Of a stretch of 64,000 bases of DNA, positions 26,357 through 35,779 are shown piece by piece; the stretch's first letter is position 1; every line of letters starts with the position of its first letter. Below the pieces are notes generated by a model. It saw nothing but the letters and a program-made list of their open reading frames with translations. It did not search any database and was not told the DNA's origin. The DNA is taken from the NCBI RefSeq assembly GCF_032670585.1, contig NZ_JAVQHL010000001.1, positions 186,001 through 250,000 on the forward strand, in the 5' to 3' direction. The DNA comes from Ostreiculturibacter nitratireducens (lineage in GTDB: Bacteria; Pseudomonadota; Alphaproteobacteria; Rhodobacterales; Rhodobacteraceae). The position numbers were made by a program, and so were the translations under genes.

Positions 26357-27085
26357 ATGGCCGCCAAGGATATCACGCCGGGCACACCTGCCCACGTCGC
26401 CATCATCATGGATGGCAACGGACGTTGGGCCACGAGCCGCGGCTGGCCGCGCCTCGTCGGGCACCGCAGGGGTGCTGAACGTGTGCGGGCCATCGTCAAG
26501 GCCGCGCCGGGCCTGGGGATTCGCTACCTGACGATCTACGCCTTCTCGACGGAGAACTGGAAACGGTCGACCGAAGAGGTGATCGGCCTGATGTCGATCT
26601 TCGCCCGGTATATCGAGAACGAGGCGGAGCGGCTTTCGACGGCCGGTGTCCGGCTTCGCTTCATCGGCGGACGAGAAAAACTGGATCCGAAGCTCCAGCG
26701 GCTGATGGCTGGCATCGAAGAGCGGACGGCCGGGAACGACGTTCTGCACCTGACCGTTGCGATCAACTACGGAGGCCGCGACGAGATTGCGCGCGCCGCG
26801 CGGAGGGTCGCCGAGGACGTGGCCGCGGGAACGCTCGCGCCCGAGGCAGTCGACGAGGAGGCGTTCGCGGCGCGGCTCGACACCGCCGGCCTTCCGGACC
26901 CGGACCTCGTGATCCGCACCTCGGGCGAGACGCGCATCTCGAACTACCTGCTCTGGCAGTCGGCCTATGCCGAATACGAATTCACGCCGACCCTCTGGCC
27001 TGACTTCACGCCGGGGGAACTGGCGGACATCCTTGATCGCTTCGCCCGTCGCGAACGGCGGTATGGCGGCGTGATCACGGCATGA
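26357..27085 (+). CDS. uppS: undecaprenyl diphosphate synthase (cis-prenyltransferase)
   Basis: The 242-aa protein begins HVAIIMDGNGRWA with the catalytic Asp, then GHRRGAERVR, and ends with the RTSGETRISNYLLWQSAYAE substrate-binding motif. It adds isopentenyl units to farnesyl diphosphate to make the C55 carrier lipid precursor for peptidoglycan and O-chains. It overlaps cdsA by 4 bp. Confidence 0.97.
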   Translation: MAAKDITPGTPAHVAIIMDGNGRWATSRGWPRLVGHRRGAERVRAIVKAAPGLGIRYLTIYAFSTENWKRSTEEVIGLMSIFARYIENEAERLSTAGVRLRFIGGREKLDPKLQRLMAGIEERTAGNDVLHLTVAINYGGRDEIARAARRVAEDVAAGTLAPEAVDEEAFAARLDTAGLPDPDLVIRTSGETRISNYLLWQSAYAEYEFTPTLWPDFTPGELADILDRFARRERRYGGVITA

Positions 27086-27873
27086 CTGGCGGCGGAAAAT
27101 GGGGTGACCTCGGCACCCGGCTTGCGTCGGGCGTCATCCTCGCGGGCATCGGGCTTGGGGCGATCTGGGCCGGAGGCATCTGGTTCGCGGCTCTCGCGCT
27201 CGTCTGCGCCTCGGTGATGGTCTGGGAACTCGCGGCAATGCAGGAGCCGTCCCGCCAGACCGAAGCGAAGGCGTTGGCGGTGTCGGGCGGCGTCGCTATG
27301 GCCGCCGCCTTCATCCTTCCCGGCCCCATGGCGCTCGTTCCCCTGCTGCTGCCGGGCGCGGTGGTGCTGATCCTGCCGCGGCGTGACCGGCTGATCTTCG
27401 CTGCCTACGGCTCGGCGATCCTCATCGCGTCCTTTGGCTTGGTCTGGTTCCGCGAACACCACGGGATGCTGTGGCTCGGCTGGCTCGTTGCCGTGATCGC
27501 CGCGACCGACATTTCCGGCTATTTCGCCGGCCGCCTGATCGGCGGTCCCAAGTTCTGGCCACGTGTCAGCCCCAAGAAGACCTGGGCCGGGATCATCGCG
27601 GGCTGGATCGGGGCAGCGGCGGTCGGATATGCCTTCCTGTCCTTCACCACGGCCGGACGGGACCTGCCTTCGCTTTCGGCGGCGCTCGCCTTCGCGTCGC
27701 AGATGGGCGACGTCGCCGAAAGCGCGATCAAACGGCACGTCGGGGTAAAGGATTCCTCGCGCCTCATTCCGGGCCACGGCGGCCTGATGGACCGCTTCGA
27801 CGCGCTCCTCGGCGGGGCGCTGTTCATGCTCGTCCTGTCGCTGTTCGTGGTGGTTCCGGTTGTCCGGGTCTGA
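27082..27873 (+). CDS. cdsA: phosphatidate cytidylyltransferase
   Basis: The 263-aa protein has about seven or eight membrane helices and the C-terminal CDP-alcohol signature SQMGDVAESAIKRHVGVKDSSRLIPGHGGLMDRFD. It makes CDP-diacylglycerol, the branch point to all phospholipids, at the inner membrane. It is coupled to uppS by an ATGA overlap and followed by dxr after 4 bp. Confidence 0.95.
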   Translation: MTGGGKWGDLGTRLASGVILAGIGLGAIWAGGIWFAALALVCASVMVWELAAMQEPSRQTEAKALAVSGGVAMAAAFILPGPMALVPLLLPGAVVLILPRRDRLIFAAYGSAILIASFGLVWFREHHGMLWLGWLVAVIAATDISGYFAGRLIGGPKFWPRVSPKKTWAGIIAGWIGAAAVGYAFLSFTTAGRDLPSLSAALAFASQMGDVAESAIKRHVGVKDSSRLIPGHGGLMDRFDALLGGALFMLVLSLFVVVPVVRV

Positions 27874-27877
27874 GGCG

Positions 27878-29059
27878 ATGCGCAGGGTTTCCGTATTTGG
27901 TGCAACGGGCTCGATCGGGGTCGCGACGATCGAACTTCTGCAATCGCAGGGCGGGGCCGAGGCGTTCGGGATCGTTGCCCTCACCGGTGGGCGCAACACC
28001 GACCTGCTGGCGCGCCAGGCGCGGGCGCTGAAGGCCGAGGTCGCGGTCACGGCGCATGAGGAATGTCTTGAAGACCTTCGCGCGGCTCTTGCCGGTTCCG
28101 GCATCGAAGCCGCCGCGGGCCCCGCCGCGCTGGCCGAGGCGGCCGACCGGCCGGCCGACTGGACCATGAGCGCGATCGTGGGGGCGGCGGGCCTCGTGCC
28201 GGGGTTCCGCGCGCTAGCGCATGGGACCACGCTGGCGCTGGCAAACAAGGAGAGCCTTGTCACGGCCGGCCCCCTGCTTCTGGCCGAGGCGGCGAAGCAC
28301 GGTGCCCGTATCCTGCCGGTGGACAGCGAGCATTCGGGGATCTTCCAGGCGCTTGTCGGCGAAGACATGGCGGCCGTCGAACGGATCGTGATCACCGCCT
28401 CTGGCGGCGCGTTCCGCGACTGGCCGATGGAACGGCTCGCGCAGGCGACGGTCGCCGAAGCTTCGACGCATCCGAACTGGGCGATGGGCCAGCGGATCAC
28501 GATCGACAGCGCCTCGATGTTCAACAAGGCCCTGGAAGTGATCGAAACACGGGAATTTTTCGGCATCGATCCCGACCGGATCGAAGTGCTGGTCCACCCG
28601 GAATCGCTGGTTCATGCGCTCGTCGGCTTCGCAGACGGCGCCCTGATGGCCCATCTTGGCCCGCCGGACATGCGCCACGCGATCGGCTACGCGTTGAACT
28701 GGCCCGCGCGCGCCCAGCTCCCGGTCGCGCGGCTCGACCTTGCGCAGATCGGCCGGCTGTCCTTCTCCGCGCCAGATCCGGAACGTTACCCGGCGCTGCG
28801 GCTCGCGCGGGAGGTGATGGCGGCGGGAGGTCTGGCCGGAGCCGCGTTCAACGCGGCGAAGGAGGCGGCACTGGATGCTTTCATCGCGGGCCGGGTCGGT
28901 TTCACCGAAATGGCGGCGGTCGTGGAAGACACGCTTGAGAGACTCGCGGGCGAGGGGGGGCTTGGCATTCCTCTGGCCGATCTAGATAACGTGGTGGAGA
29001 TGGACAGGCTTGCGCGGATCCGTGCGGGCGAGGTCATCGCAGCGCGAAGCGGCAGGTAG
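27878..29059 (+). CDS. dxr: 1-deoxy-D-xylulose 5-phosphate reductoisomerase
   Basis: The 393-aa protein has the NADPH-binding GATGSIG, LANKESLV, the metal-binding PVDSEHSGIFQ, ASGGAFRD and HPNWAMGQRITIDSASMFNKALE. It makes MEP, the first committed step of isoprenoid synthesis, feeding UppS and MiaA. The ATG at 27878 lies 4 bp after the cdsA stop with GAGG between; an earlier TTG at 27860 is unlikely. Confidence 0.96.
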   Translation: MRRVSVFGATGSIGVATIELLQSQGGAEAFGIVALTGGRNTDLLARQARALKAEVAVTAHEECLEDLRAALAGSGIEAAAGPAALAEAADRPADWTMSAIVGAAGLVPGFRALAHGTTLALANKESLVTAGPLLLAEAAKHGARILPVDSEHSGIFQALVGEDMAAVERIVITASGGAFRDWPMERLAQATVAEASTHPNWAMGQRITIDSASMFNKALEVIETREFFGIDPDRIEVLVHPESLVHALVGFADGALMAHLGPPDMRHAIGYALNWPARAQLPVARLDLAQIGRLSFSAPDPERYPALRLAREVMAAGGLAGAAFNAAKEAALDAFIAGRVGFTEMAAVVEDTLERLAGEGGLGIPLADLDNVVEMDRLARIRAGEVIAARSGR

Positions 29060-29065
29060 GTTACA

Positions 29066-30409
29066 GTGGACCCGACCGGGCTTTTTCCCTCTTTCGGCAA
29101 TTTCTTCGTGAACGCGGCAGCCTTCGCGGTGGCGCTTTCGGTCATCGTCGCGGTGCATGAATTCGGCCATTACATCGTCGGCCGCTGGTCCGGGATCCAT
29201 GCCGAGGTCTTCTCGATCGGGTTCGGTCCGAAGCTTTTCAGCCGCGTGGACAAGCGCGGCACGCGATGGCAACTCGCCGCGATCCCGCTGGGAGGCTATG
29301 TCCGTTTCCTGGGTGACGCCGACGTGGCTTCTGGTTCGCCCGACGAGGAGACGCTTTCCCATCTTTCGCCGAAAGAGAAGCGGCACACCCTGCACGGCGC
29401 TCCTCTCTGGGCGCGGGCGGCGACGGTTGCTGCGGGGCCGATCTTCAATTTCGTTCTTTCCATCCTGATCTTCGCCGCCGTGATGCTGGTTTCTGGCGTG
29501 GCGACGGAAGTGCCGACCGTCTCGCAGGTGAAACCGCTTCCGAGCGGCAGCGGCGAGATCCGCGAAGGGGATCAGATCGTCGCGGCCGATGGCATCGCGA
29601 CTCCGGATTACACGGCACTGTTCGAAGCGATAGGCGAACTGCCCTCCGCACCCGAGATGACCTATGTGGTCCTGCGCGACGGGCAGGAGCTTTCGGTCAC
29701 TGGCCCGGCGCTCTATCCGCCGCGGGTGGAAGGCATTGCGCCCGGCACGGCGGCGAGCGATGCCGGGCTCCAGCGGGGTGACGTCGTGATCGCCGCTGAC
29801 GGTGTTCCCGTCAACGTCTTCGCCGACCTCCAGGCAATGGTCAAAGAGGCCGAAGGGCGTCCGATCCAGCTCACCGTTTGGCGTGAGGGCGAGGGGGAGT
29901 TCGAAGCGGCACTCGCCGCGCGCCGAACCGACATTCCGAGGGCAGAGGGCGGGTTCGAAACGCGCTGGCTCATCGGCGTCACAGGAAGCTTCTTCTTCGA
30001 GCCAGCCGTCCGCCGCCCCTCGCCTTGGGAGGCCACGACCGGGGCCGTCTCCCAGACCTGGGACGTCGCGGCGACGTCGCTTTCGGGCCTTTGGCACATG
30101 ATCACGGGGGCGATCTCGTCCTGCAACCTCCGGGGACCGATCGGGATCGCCGAGAGTTCCGGGGCTGCGGCATCGCAGGGTCCGGCCGACTTCATCTGGT
30201 TCGTCGCCTTCCTTTCGACGGCGATCGGGCTTCTGAATCTGTTTCCGATACCGGTTCTGGACGGCGGCCACCTGGTTTTCCACGCGTGGGAATGGAGCAC
30301 GGGGAAACCACCGTCGGAAGGCGTTCTGCGGTTCCTGATGGCGGTGGGCCTTGCACTTGTCCTGGCGCTCATGACGCTTGGTCTGGCGAACGACCTGTTC
30401 TGTCCGTGA
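29066..30409 (+). CDS. rseP: site-2 zinc metalloprotease RseP
   Basis: The 447-aa protein has the HEFGH zinc motif (His31, Glu32, His35) in the first membrane helix, two PDZ-like regions between about 130 and 290, and the C-terminal NLFPIPVLDGGH third zinc-ligand motif followed by membrane helices. It performs regulated intramembrane proteolysis of anti-sigma factors and clears signal peptides in the inner membrane. It starts with GTG at 29066. It lies 6 bp after dxr and before bamA, the standard order. Confidence 0.94.
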   Translation: MDPTGLFPSFGNFFVNAAAFAVALSVIVAVHEFGHYIVGRWSGIHAEVFSIGFGPKLFSRVDKRGTRWQLAAIPLGGYVRFLGDADVASGSPDEETLSHLSPKEKRHTLHGAPLWARAATVAAGPIFNFVLSILIFAAVMLVSGVATEVPTVSQVKPLPSGSGEIREGDQIVAADGIATPDYTALFEAIGELPSAPEMTYVVLRDGQELSVTGPALYPPRVEGIAPGTAASDAGLQRGDVVIAADGVPVNVFADLQAMVKEAEGRPIQLTVWREGEGEFEAALAARRTDIPRAEGGFETRWLIGVTGSFFFEPAVRRPSPWEATTGAVSQTWDVAATSLSGLWHMITGAISSCNLRGPIGIAESSGAAASQGPADFIWFVAFLSTAIGLLNLFPIPVLDGGHLVFHAWEWSTGKPPSEGVLRFLMAVGLALVLALMTLGLANDLFCP

Positions 30410-30641
30410 CACCCGGGAATCGGGCAATGTCTTTGCCCGGCAATGACTTGGGTTCGACCGCCGAGAGACCCCTCTCGCGCCCCGCCGAGTTCTGCCTGTG
30501 ATCGGAGTGGAAATTGGTGGTGCGGGAAAACCGCATCACTCGTTCCTTTCCGTTGCTTGGACCTTTTGACAAGCCCCCCCAATACGGCTAGTGACGGGGT
30601 GAACTTTTTGCCGTCTTAATTTAGCGCCTGGGGGGGCGAAT

Positions 30642-32975
30642 ATGTACGAAACCCACGCTCGCGGTCGGCTGGCTGCGTCCCTTATGCTGACGCTTCGCCT
30701 CTCTGCTGTGCCCTTCGTATTCGCTCTGTCATCCGTGGCGACGGCGCCTGCGGCTTATGCGCAGGCATACACCTTCAGTCAGATCCAGATCGAAGGCAAC
30801 GAACGGGTCGAGGCCGCGACGATTCTCAAGTATGCCAGCATCCCGCGCGGGCAGACGATTTCGGCGGCGCAGCTCAACGACGCTTACCAGCGGATCGCCG
30901 GTTCCGGCCTTTTCGAAACCGTGGAGCTTGTTCCTTCGGGCGGCACGCTGGTCATTCGGGTGCAGGAATATCCGACGATCAACCGGGTCAGCTTCGAAGG
31001 CAATGCGCGCATCAAGGACGAAGACCTCGCCGGGATCGTCGAATCGCAGTCGCGCCGCGTCTATTCTCCCTCTCAGGCCGAAGCCGATGCCGCTGCGATC
31101 ACAGAGGCTTATGCGCAATCGGGCCGTCTCGCCGCGCGCGTCGATCCGCGCATCATCCGCCGCTCCGACAATCGCGTGGACGTCGTCTTCGAAATCCGCG
31201 AGGGCCGGGTCACCGAGATCGAGCGCCTTTCCTTCACCGGCAACCGCGCGTTCTCGGATCGCCGCCTGCGGCAGGTACTGGAGACCAAGCAGGCTGGCCT
31301 GCTTCGGACCTTCATCAAGGCCGATACCTTCGTCGGCGACCGCATCGCGTTCGACCGCCAGGTTCTGACGGATTTCTATCGCTCGCGCGGCTATGTGGAT
31401 TTCCAGGTTCTCGGCGTTTCCTCCGAGTTCTCGCGTGAGCGCGATGCGTTCTTCCTGACCTTCAACGTCCAGGAAGGCCAGAGCTTCAAGTTCGGCAAGA
31501 TCACCGCGGTGAGCGAGTATCCCGGCGTGGACGTCGCGCCTTACGAAGCGGCGATCAAGGTGCGCGAGGGGGCGACCTATTCCCCGGCCGCGGTCGACAA
31601 CACGATCAGCCGCATGGAGGCCGTCGCGCTGAAGGAGGGTCTCGACTTCCTTCGCGTCGAGCCGCGAATCACGCGAAACGATCGCGATCAGACGCTGGAT
31701 GTCGCGTTCGTCCTGACGCGCGGCCCGCGGATCTTCGTCGAGAGGATCGACATCGAGGGCAACGCGACGACGCTTGACCGCGTGATCCGGCGGCAGTTCC
31801 GCACCGTCGAAGGCGACCCCTTCAATCCACGCGAGATCCGCGAGGCGGCGGAACGTATTCGCGCCCTCGGCTTCTTCTCCAGAGCAGACGTCGAGGCGGT
31901 TCAGGGCTCGGCCCAGGACCAGGTCGTGGTGGACGTCAACGTCGAGGAACAACCGACGGGCTCCCTGTCCTTCGGGGTCAGCTATGGCGTTGCCTCGGGC
32001 GTGGGCTTCGCGGCGAGCTTCCAGGAAACCAACTTCCTTGGCCGCGGGCAGCTGCTTTCGGTTTCGATCGGCGCGGGTGTTCGGTCAGCGAACTCGAACC
32101 TCACCTTCGTCGAACCGGCCTTCCTTGGGCGTGACCTGAAGTTCCGCTTCTCCGCCTATTACAACACGTCCGAGCAGGACTACGAAAACTACGACACCCG
32201 GATGATCGGCATTTCGCCGGCGATCGAATTCCCGGTGAGCGAGTTTGGCCGTCTGGAACTGCGGTACAAGGTGTCCGAGGACACCATGGACAACTACGAC
32301 GCGACCGATCCGGACGCCAACCCGGGCGGGATCATCGATCTGGAAACGCAGGAAGGTTCGCTCATCACCTCGGGCGTCGGCTATACCTACAGCCACGATA
32401 CGCGCCGCGTGGGTCTCAATCCGAACGCCGGTGTGCTTCTGCGCTTCGGTCAGGATTTCAATGGCTTGGGCGGCGACGTGAAGTCCGTCGTGACCACGGC
32501 GCTCGTCTCGGCGGAGACGAAGGTGCTGAACGAGGAAGTGACGCTTCGTGCGGAGCTCGAGGGCGGCGCGCTGAACATGCTGGACGGGCAGTCGAGCCGC
32601 GTCATCGACAGGTTCACGGCCAACGGAAAGATCCGCGGCTTCGAGCCGAACGGCATCGGCCCCGTGCAGGGCGACGAGGCTCTTGGCGGCAACTACTTCG
32701 CGGTGGCGCGCTTCGAGGCTGATTTCCCGATCGGCCTGCCTGAAGAGTACGGCATCAGTGGTGGCGCGTTCGTCGATGTGGGCTCCGTCTGGGGTCTTGA
32801 TGTGGGCGGCGCCGACTTCAACAGTGACGACATGAAGCTGCGGGCCGTGGCCGGGCTCTCGGTCTACTGGACGACTCCGATCGGGCCGCTGCGCTTCAAC
32901 TTCTCGCGTGCGCTTCAGAAGGAAGACTACGACAAGGAGCAGCGTTTCGACCTGACGGTTTCGACGCGGTTCTGA
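30642..32975 (+). CDS. bamA: outer-membrane protein assembly factor BamA
   Basis: The 777-aa protein has a signal peptide (cleaved near AYA-QAYTF, residue 40), five POTRA domains (about 42-420) and a C-terminal 16-strand barrel (about 430-777) ending in the Phe-terminated strand FDLTVSTRF. VRGF/IRGF lid-lock motif appears as KIRGFEPNGIGP. It is the core of the BAM complex. The 232-bp gap upstream (30410-30641) holds no gene and probably a separate promoter. It overlaps the ompH gene by one base (TGATG). Confidence 0.96.
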   Translation: MYETHARGRLAASLMLTLRLSAVPFVFALSSVATAPAAYAQAYTFSQIQIEGNERVEAATILKYASIPRGQTISAAQLNDAYQRIAGSGLFETVELVPSGGTLVIRVQEYPTINRVSFEGNARIKDEDLAGIVESQSRRVYSPSQAEADAAAITEAYAQSGRLAARVDPRIIRRSDNRVDVVFEIREGRVTEIERLSFTGNRAFSDRRLRQVLETKQAGLLRTFIKADTFVGDRIAFDRQVLTDFYRSRGYVDFQVLGVSSEFSRERDAFFLTFNVQEGQSFKFGKITAVSEYPGVDVAPYEAAIKVREGATYSPAAVDNTISRMEAVALKEGLDFLRVEPRITRNDRDQTLDVAFVLTRGPRIFVERIDIEGNATTLDRVIRRQFRTVEGDPFNPREIREAAERIRALGFFSRADVEAVQGSAQDQVVVDVNVEEQPTGSLSFGVSYGVASGVGFAASFQETNFLGRGQLLSVSIGAGVRSANSNLTFVEPAFLGRDLKFRFSAYYNTSEQDYENYDTRMIGISPAIEFPVSEFGRLELRYKVSEDTMDNYDATDPDANPGGIIDLETQEGSLITSGVGYTYSHDTRRVGLNPNAGVLLRFGQDFNGLGGDVKSVVTTALVSAETKVLNEEVTLRAELEGGALNMLDGQSSRVIDRFTANGKIRGFEPNGIGPVQGDEALGGNYFAVARFEADFPIGLPEEYGISGGAFVDVGSVWGLDVGGADFNSDDMKLRAVAGLSVYWTTPIGPLRFNFSRALQKEDYDKEQRFDLTVSTRF

Positions 32976-33607
32976 TGCGTAGGAGCTTGACGCCGGTGGC
33001 GTTTCTGGCGGCTGCGATATTCGCAGCCGCCATTGCTTTGCCGGCGCGCGCGCAGGAGGCTCCGAGGATCGAGGTTCCGAGCCCGATCCTGACGCTGGAC
33101 CAGGAGAGGCTCTACGCGGAAAGCCTCTGGGGCAAACGTGCGGCGGCCGATCTGGAATCGGCGTCCGCGGCCCTGGCAATGGAGAACCGCCGGATCGAAG
33201 CGGAGCTCACGGAGGAGGAGCGAGCCCTGACCGATCGCCGGGTCTCGATGCAGCCCGAAGAGTTCCGGGCCGCAGCCGATGCTTTCGATGCGAAGGTCGA
33301 GGAAATCCGCCGGGTGCAGGACAGCAAGGCACGGGAACTTGCCCGCCTGCGCGACATCGAGCGTCAGAATTTCTACAAGGCGGCATTTCCCGTCTTGGGA
33401 GAGGTCCTTCGCGACCGTGGCGCGGTGGCGATTCTGGACAACCGGGCCATCTTCATCGCCAGCGACGCGATCGACGTGACCGACGAGATGATTTCGAGGA
33501 TCGACGCCGCATTGGGAGAGGGCAAACCGCCCGAAAGCCTGTCGGGGCAGGATGACGCCACCGCCCCGCCTTCGGACGCGCCAGCGACGGTGCCGTCCGA
33601 TCAGTAG
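32975..33607 (+). CDS. OmpH/Skp-family periplasmic chaperone
   Basis: The 210-aa protein has a signal peptide (to about residue 26, PARAQ), a short beta strand with ILTLDQERLYAES, a long charged coiled coil (about 50-130) and a flexible Pro/Ser/Asp tail. This fits Skp/OmpH, which holds unfolded outer-membrane proteins for BamA. Its ATG shares a base with the bamA stop, so translation is coupled. Confidence 0.88.
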   Translation: MRRSLTPVAFLAAAIFAAAIALPARAQEAPRIEVPSPILTLDQERLYAESLWGKRAAADLESASAALAMENRRIEAELTEEERALTDRRVSMQPEEFRAAADAFDAKVEEIRRVQDSKARELARLRDIERQNFYKAAFPVLGEVLRDRGAVAILDNRAIFIASDAIDVTDEMISRIDAALGEGKPPESLSGQDDATAPPSDAPATVPSDQ

Positions 33608-33705
33608 TGGGGCGTCCGGCCCTGCTTGCCAGCCCCGAAGCTTGTTGCTAGCTAGGCCGAAGCGCAAAGAAAGACAGTGAACACAAGGTCGGGGAAGGAC
33701 ATCGA

Positions 33706-34167
33706 ATGACTGAGGCAAGCGCGATCACCGAGGCCGACATCCACCTCATTCAGCGGATCATCCCGCACCGCTATCCTTTCCTTCTGATCGACAAGGTCTA
33801 CAATATCGTCCCCTTCAAGGGATGCGTCGGCGTCAAGAACGTCACGTTCAACGAGCCCCATTTCCAAGGCCATTTCCCGCAGACGCCGATCATGCCGGGC
33901 GTCACGATCATCGAGGCGATGGCGCAGTCGGCGGCGGTGCTGGTCGGCGTTTCGCTGGACGTGATCGACCGTGATCTCCTCGTCTATTTCATGGCGATCG
34001 ACAGCTGCAAATTCCGTCGCAAGGTGGTTCCGGGCGACGTTCTGGAACTCCACATGACCGTCAAGCGCGGCGGCGGAAAGATCTGGAAGTTCCGGGGCGA
34101 GGCGACGGTCGGCGGTGAGCTTGCCTGCGAGGCCGAGATCACGGCGATGCTGGACCTTCGGGACTGA
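33706..34167 (+). CDS. fabZ: 3-hydroxyacyl-ACP dehydratase FabZ
   Basis: The 153-aa hot-dog protein has the catalytic His56 (GHFPQTPIMPG) and Glu70 (IIEAMAQ). It dehydrates 3-hydroxyacyl-ACP in fatty acid synthesis and so competes with LpxA/LpxD for 3-hydroxyacyl-ACP, which explains its place beside lpxA. The gap to lpxA is 2 bp. Confidence 0.96.
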   Translation: MTEASAITEADIHLIQRIIPHRYPFLLIDKVYNIVPFKGCVGVKNVTFNEPHFQGHFPQTPIMPGVTIIEAMAQSAAVLVGVSLDVIDRDLLVYFMAIDSCKFRRKVVPGDVLELHMTVKRGGGKIWKFRGEATVGGELACEAEITAMLDLRD

Positions 34168-34169
34168 CC

Positions 34170-34964
34170 ATGGCGATTCACTCGTCGGCCGAGATTCATT
34201 CCAGCGCGGTCGTCGAACCCGGGGCCGTGATCGGTCCGGACTGCCGGATCGGCCCTTTCGCGCTGATCGGTCCGGAGGTTCGTCTTGCCGCTGGGGTCGA
34301 AGTGAAGAGCCACGCGGTCGTGACGGGTCAGACCGAGATCGGCGAAGGCACGGTCGTCTTCCCCTTCGCGGTCCTCGGCGAAGTGCCGCAGGATCTGAAG
34401 TTCAAGGGCGAGACGACGCGCCTCGTGATCGGCGCGCGGAACCGGATCCGGGAACATGTCACGATGAACACCGGGACGGCAGGCGGCGGCGGGGTGACGC
34501 GCGTCGGCGACGACGGGTTGTTCATGGCCGGCTGCCACGTCGCGCACGACTGTCAGATCGGGGATCGGGTGATCCTCGTGAACGGGTCGGCCGTGGCGGG
34601 CCATTGCGTGATCGAGGATGACGTGATCGTCGGGGGCATGTCCGGCATCCATCAGTGGGTGCGTATCGGACGCGGCGCCATCATCGGTGCGGTGACCATG
34701 GTCACCGCCGACGTGATCCCGCATGGCCTGGTGCAAGGGCCCCGTGGTTCGCTCGACGGACTGAACCTTGTCGGTCTGAAGCGGCGGGGCGTCGACAAGG
34801 CCGAGATCGCGGCGCTCCGCGACCTCTACATGGCGCTGTCGGAAGGCAATTTCCGGGAAACCGCCCGGCGCCTGGCCGATGAAGGCGCCGATAGCAACTA
34901 TGTCCGTGAAGTCCTTGATTTCATTCTTGGCCCGTCGGACCGATCCTTCCTGACGCCGAGATGA
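34170..34964 (+). CDS. lpxA: UDP-N-acetylglucosamine O-acyltransferase
   Basis: The 264-aa protein is a left-handed beta-helix of hexapeptide repeats with the catalytic HVAHDCQIGD His (near residue 125) and a C-terminal helical domain. It is the first enzyme of lipid A synthesis, moving a 3-hydroxyacyl chain to UDP-GlcNAc. It overlaps lpxI by 4 bp. Confidence 0.96.
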   Translation: MAIHSSAEIHSSAVVEPGAVIGPDCRIGPFALIGPEVRLAAGVEVKSHAVVTGQTEIGEGTVVFPFAVLGEVPQDLKFKGETTRLVIGARNRIREHVTMNTGTAGGGGVTRVGDDGLFMAGCHVAHDCQIGDRVILVNGSAVAGHCVIEDDVIVGGMSGIHQWVRIGRGAIIGAVTMVTADVIPHGLVQGPRGSLDGLNLVGLKRRGVDKAEIAALRDLYMALSEGNFRETARRLADEGADSNYVREVLDFILGPSDRSFLTPR

Positions 34965-35779
34965 GCCCGACGGCGATCATCGCGGGCGAAGGGGTGCTGC
35001 CGGGGCTCCTGTGCGCGTCTCTAGCGGGGCAGGACATTGTCCTTGCGGAACTGGAGGGGTTTCCCGCCTCTCTGCCAGGCAAGAGCGCGGAGCGTTTCCG
35101 CATCGAGCGTCTGGTTCCCTTCCTTGACCGGCTGCGGGAACTTGGCGTGGGCCGCATCTGTTTCGCGGGCGCGGTGCGCCGGCCGCGGCTCGAGCCCGAA
35201 ATGTTCGATCCGCGGACGGCGCAGCTCGTGCCCCGTCTTCTGGCCGCAATGCGGTCCGGGGACGATGCGGCGTTGCGTGCCGTCATCGGGATCTTCGAGG
35301 AATGGGGTTTCGAGGTCGTCGGCGCGGGCGACATAGCGCCGGACCTGGTTCCGGGAGCGGGCGTTCTGGCGGGAACCGTGACGGATGCGGATGCCCGGGA
35401 TGCCGATCGCGCTGCCGAGATCGTGGCCGCGCTCGGTGCCGTGGACGTGGGGCAGGGCGCGGTCGTCGCGCAGGGCCTGTGCCTCGCGGTGGAGGCGCTG
35501 CCTGGCACTGATGCGATGCTCGACTTCGTCGCGCAAACCGGCGCGGCGCTGCGGCCCGATCCGAAAGGGGCGCGGGGCGTCTTCTACAAGGCGCCGAAGC
35601 CGGGGCAGGACCGCCGGATCGACCTTCCCGCGCTCGGCCCGGAGACCCTGCGCCGTGCCGCCAAGGCGGGACTCGCAGGTATTGCATGGGAGGCGAGTGG
35701 CGCCCTCCTTCTCGGCCGCGAGGAGATGGTCGTGGAGGCTGAGCGGCTTGGCCTCTTCCTCTGGGCGCGGGAGCCATGA
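34961..35779 (+). CDS. lpxI: UDP-2,3-diacylglucosamine diphosphatase LpxI
   Basis: The 272-aa protein is the alphaproteobacterial LpxI (DUF1009) that replaces LpxH. It shows the N-terminal IIAGEGVLPGLL fold, the central FAGAVRRPRLEP, and the C-terminal GARGVFYKAPKPGQDRRIDLPALG with the catalytic Asp. It hydrolyses UDP-diacylglucosamine to lipid X by attack on the alpha phosphate. It overlaps both lpxA and lpxB by 4 bp. Confidence 0.93.
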   Translation: MSPTAIIAGEGVLPGLLCASLAGQDIVLAELEGFPASLPGKSAERFRIERLVPFLDRLRELGVGRICFAGAVRRPRLEPEMFDPRTAQLVPRLLAAMRSGDDAALRAVIGIFEEWGFEVVGAGDIAPDLVPGAGVLAGTVTDADARDADRAAEIVAALGAVDVGQGAVVAQGLCLAVEALPGTDAMLDFVAQTGAALRPDPKGARGVFYKAPKPGQDRRIDLPALGPETLRRAAKAGLAGIAWEASGALLLGREEMVVEAERLGLFLWAREP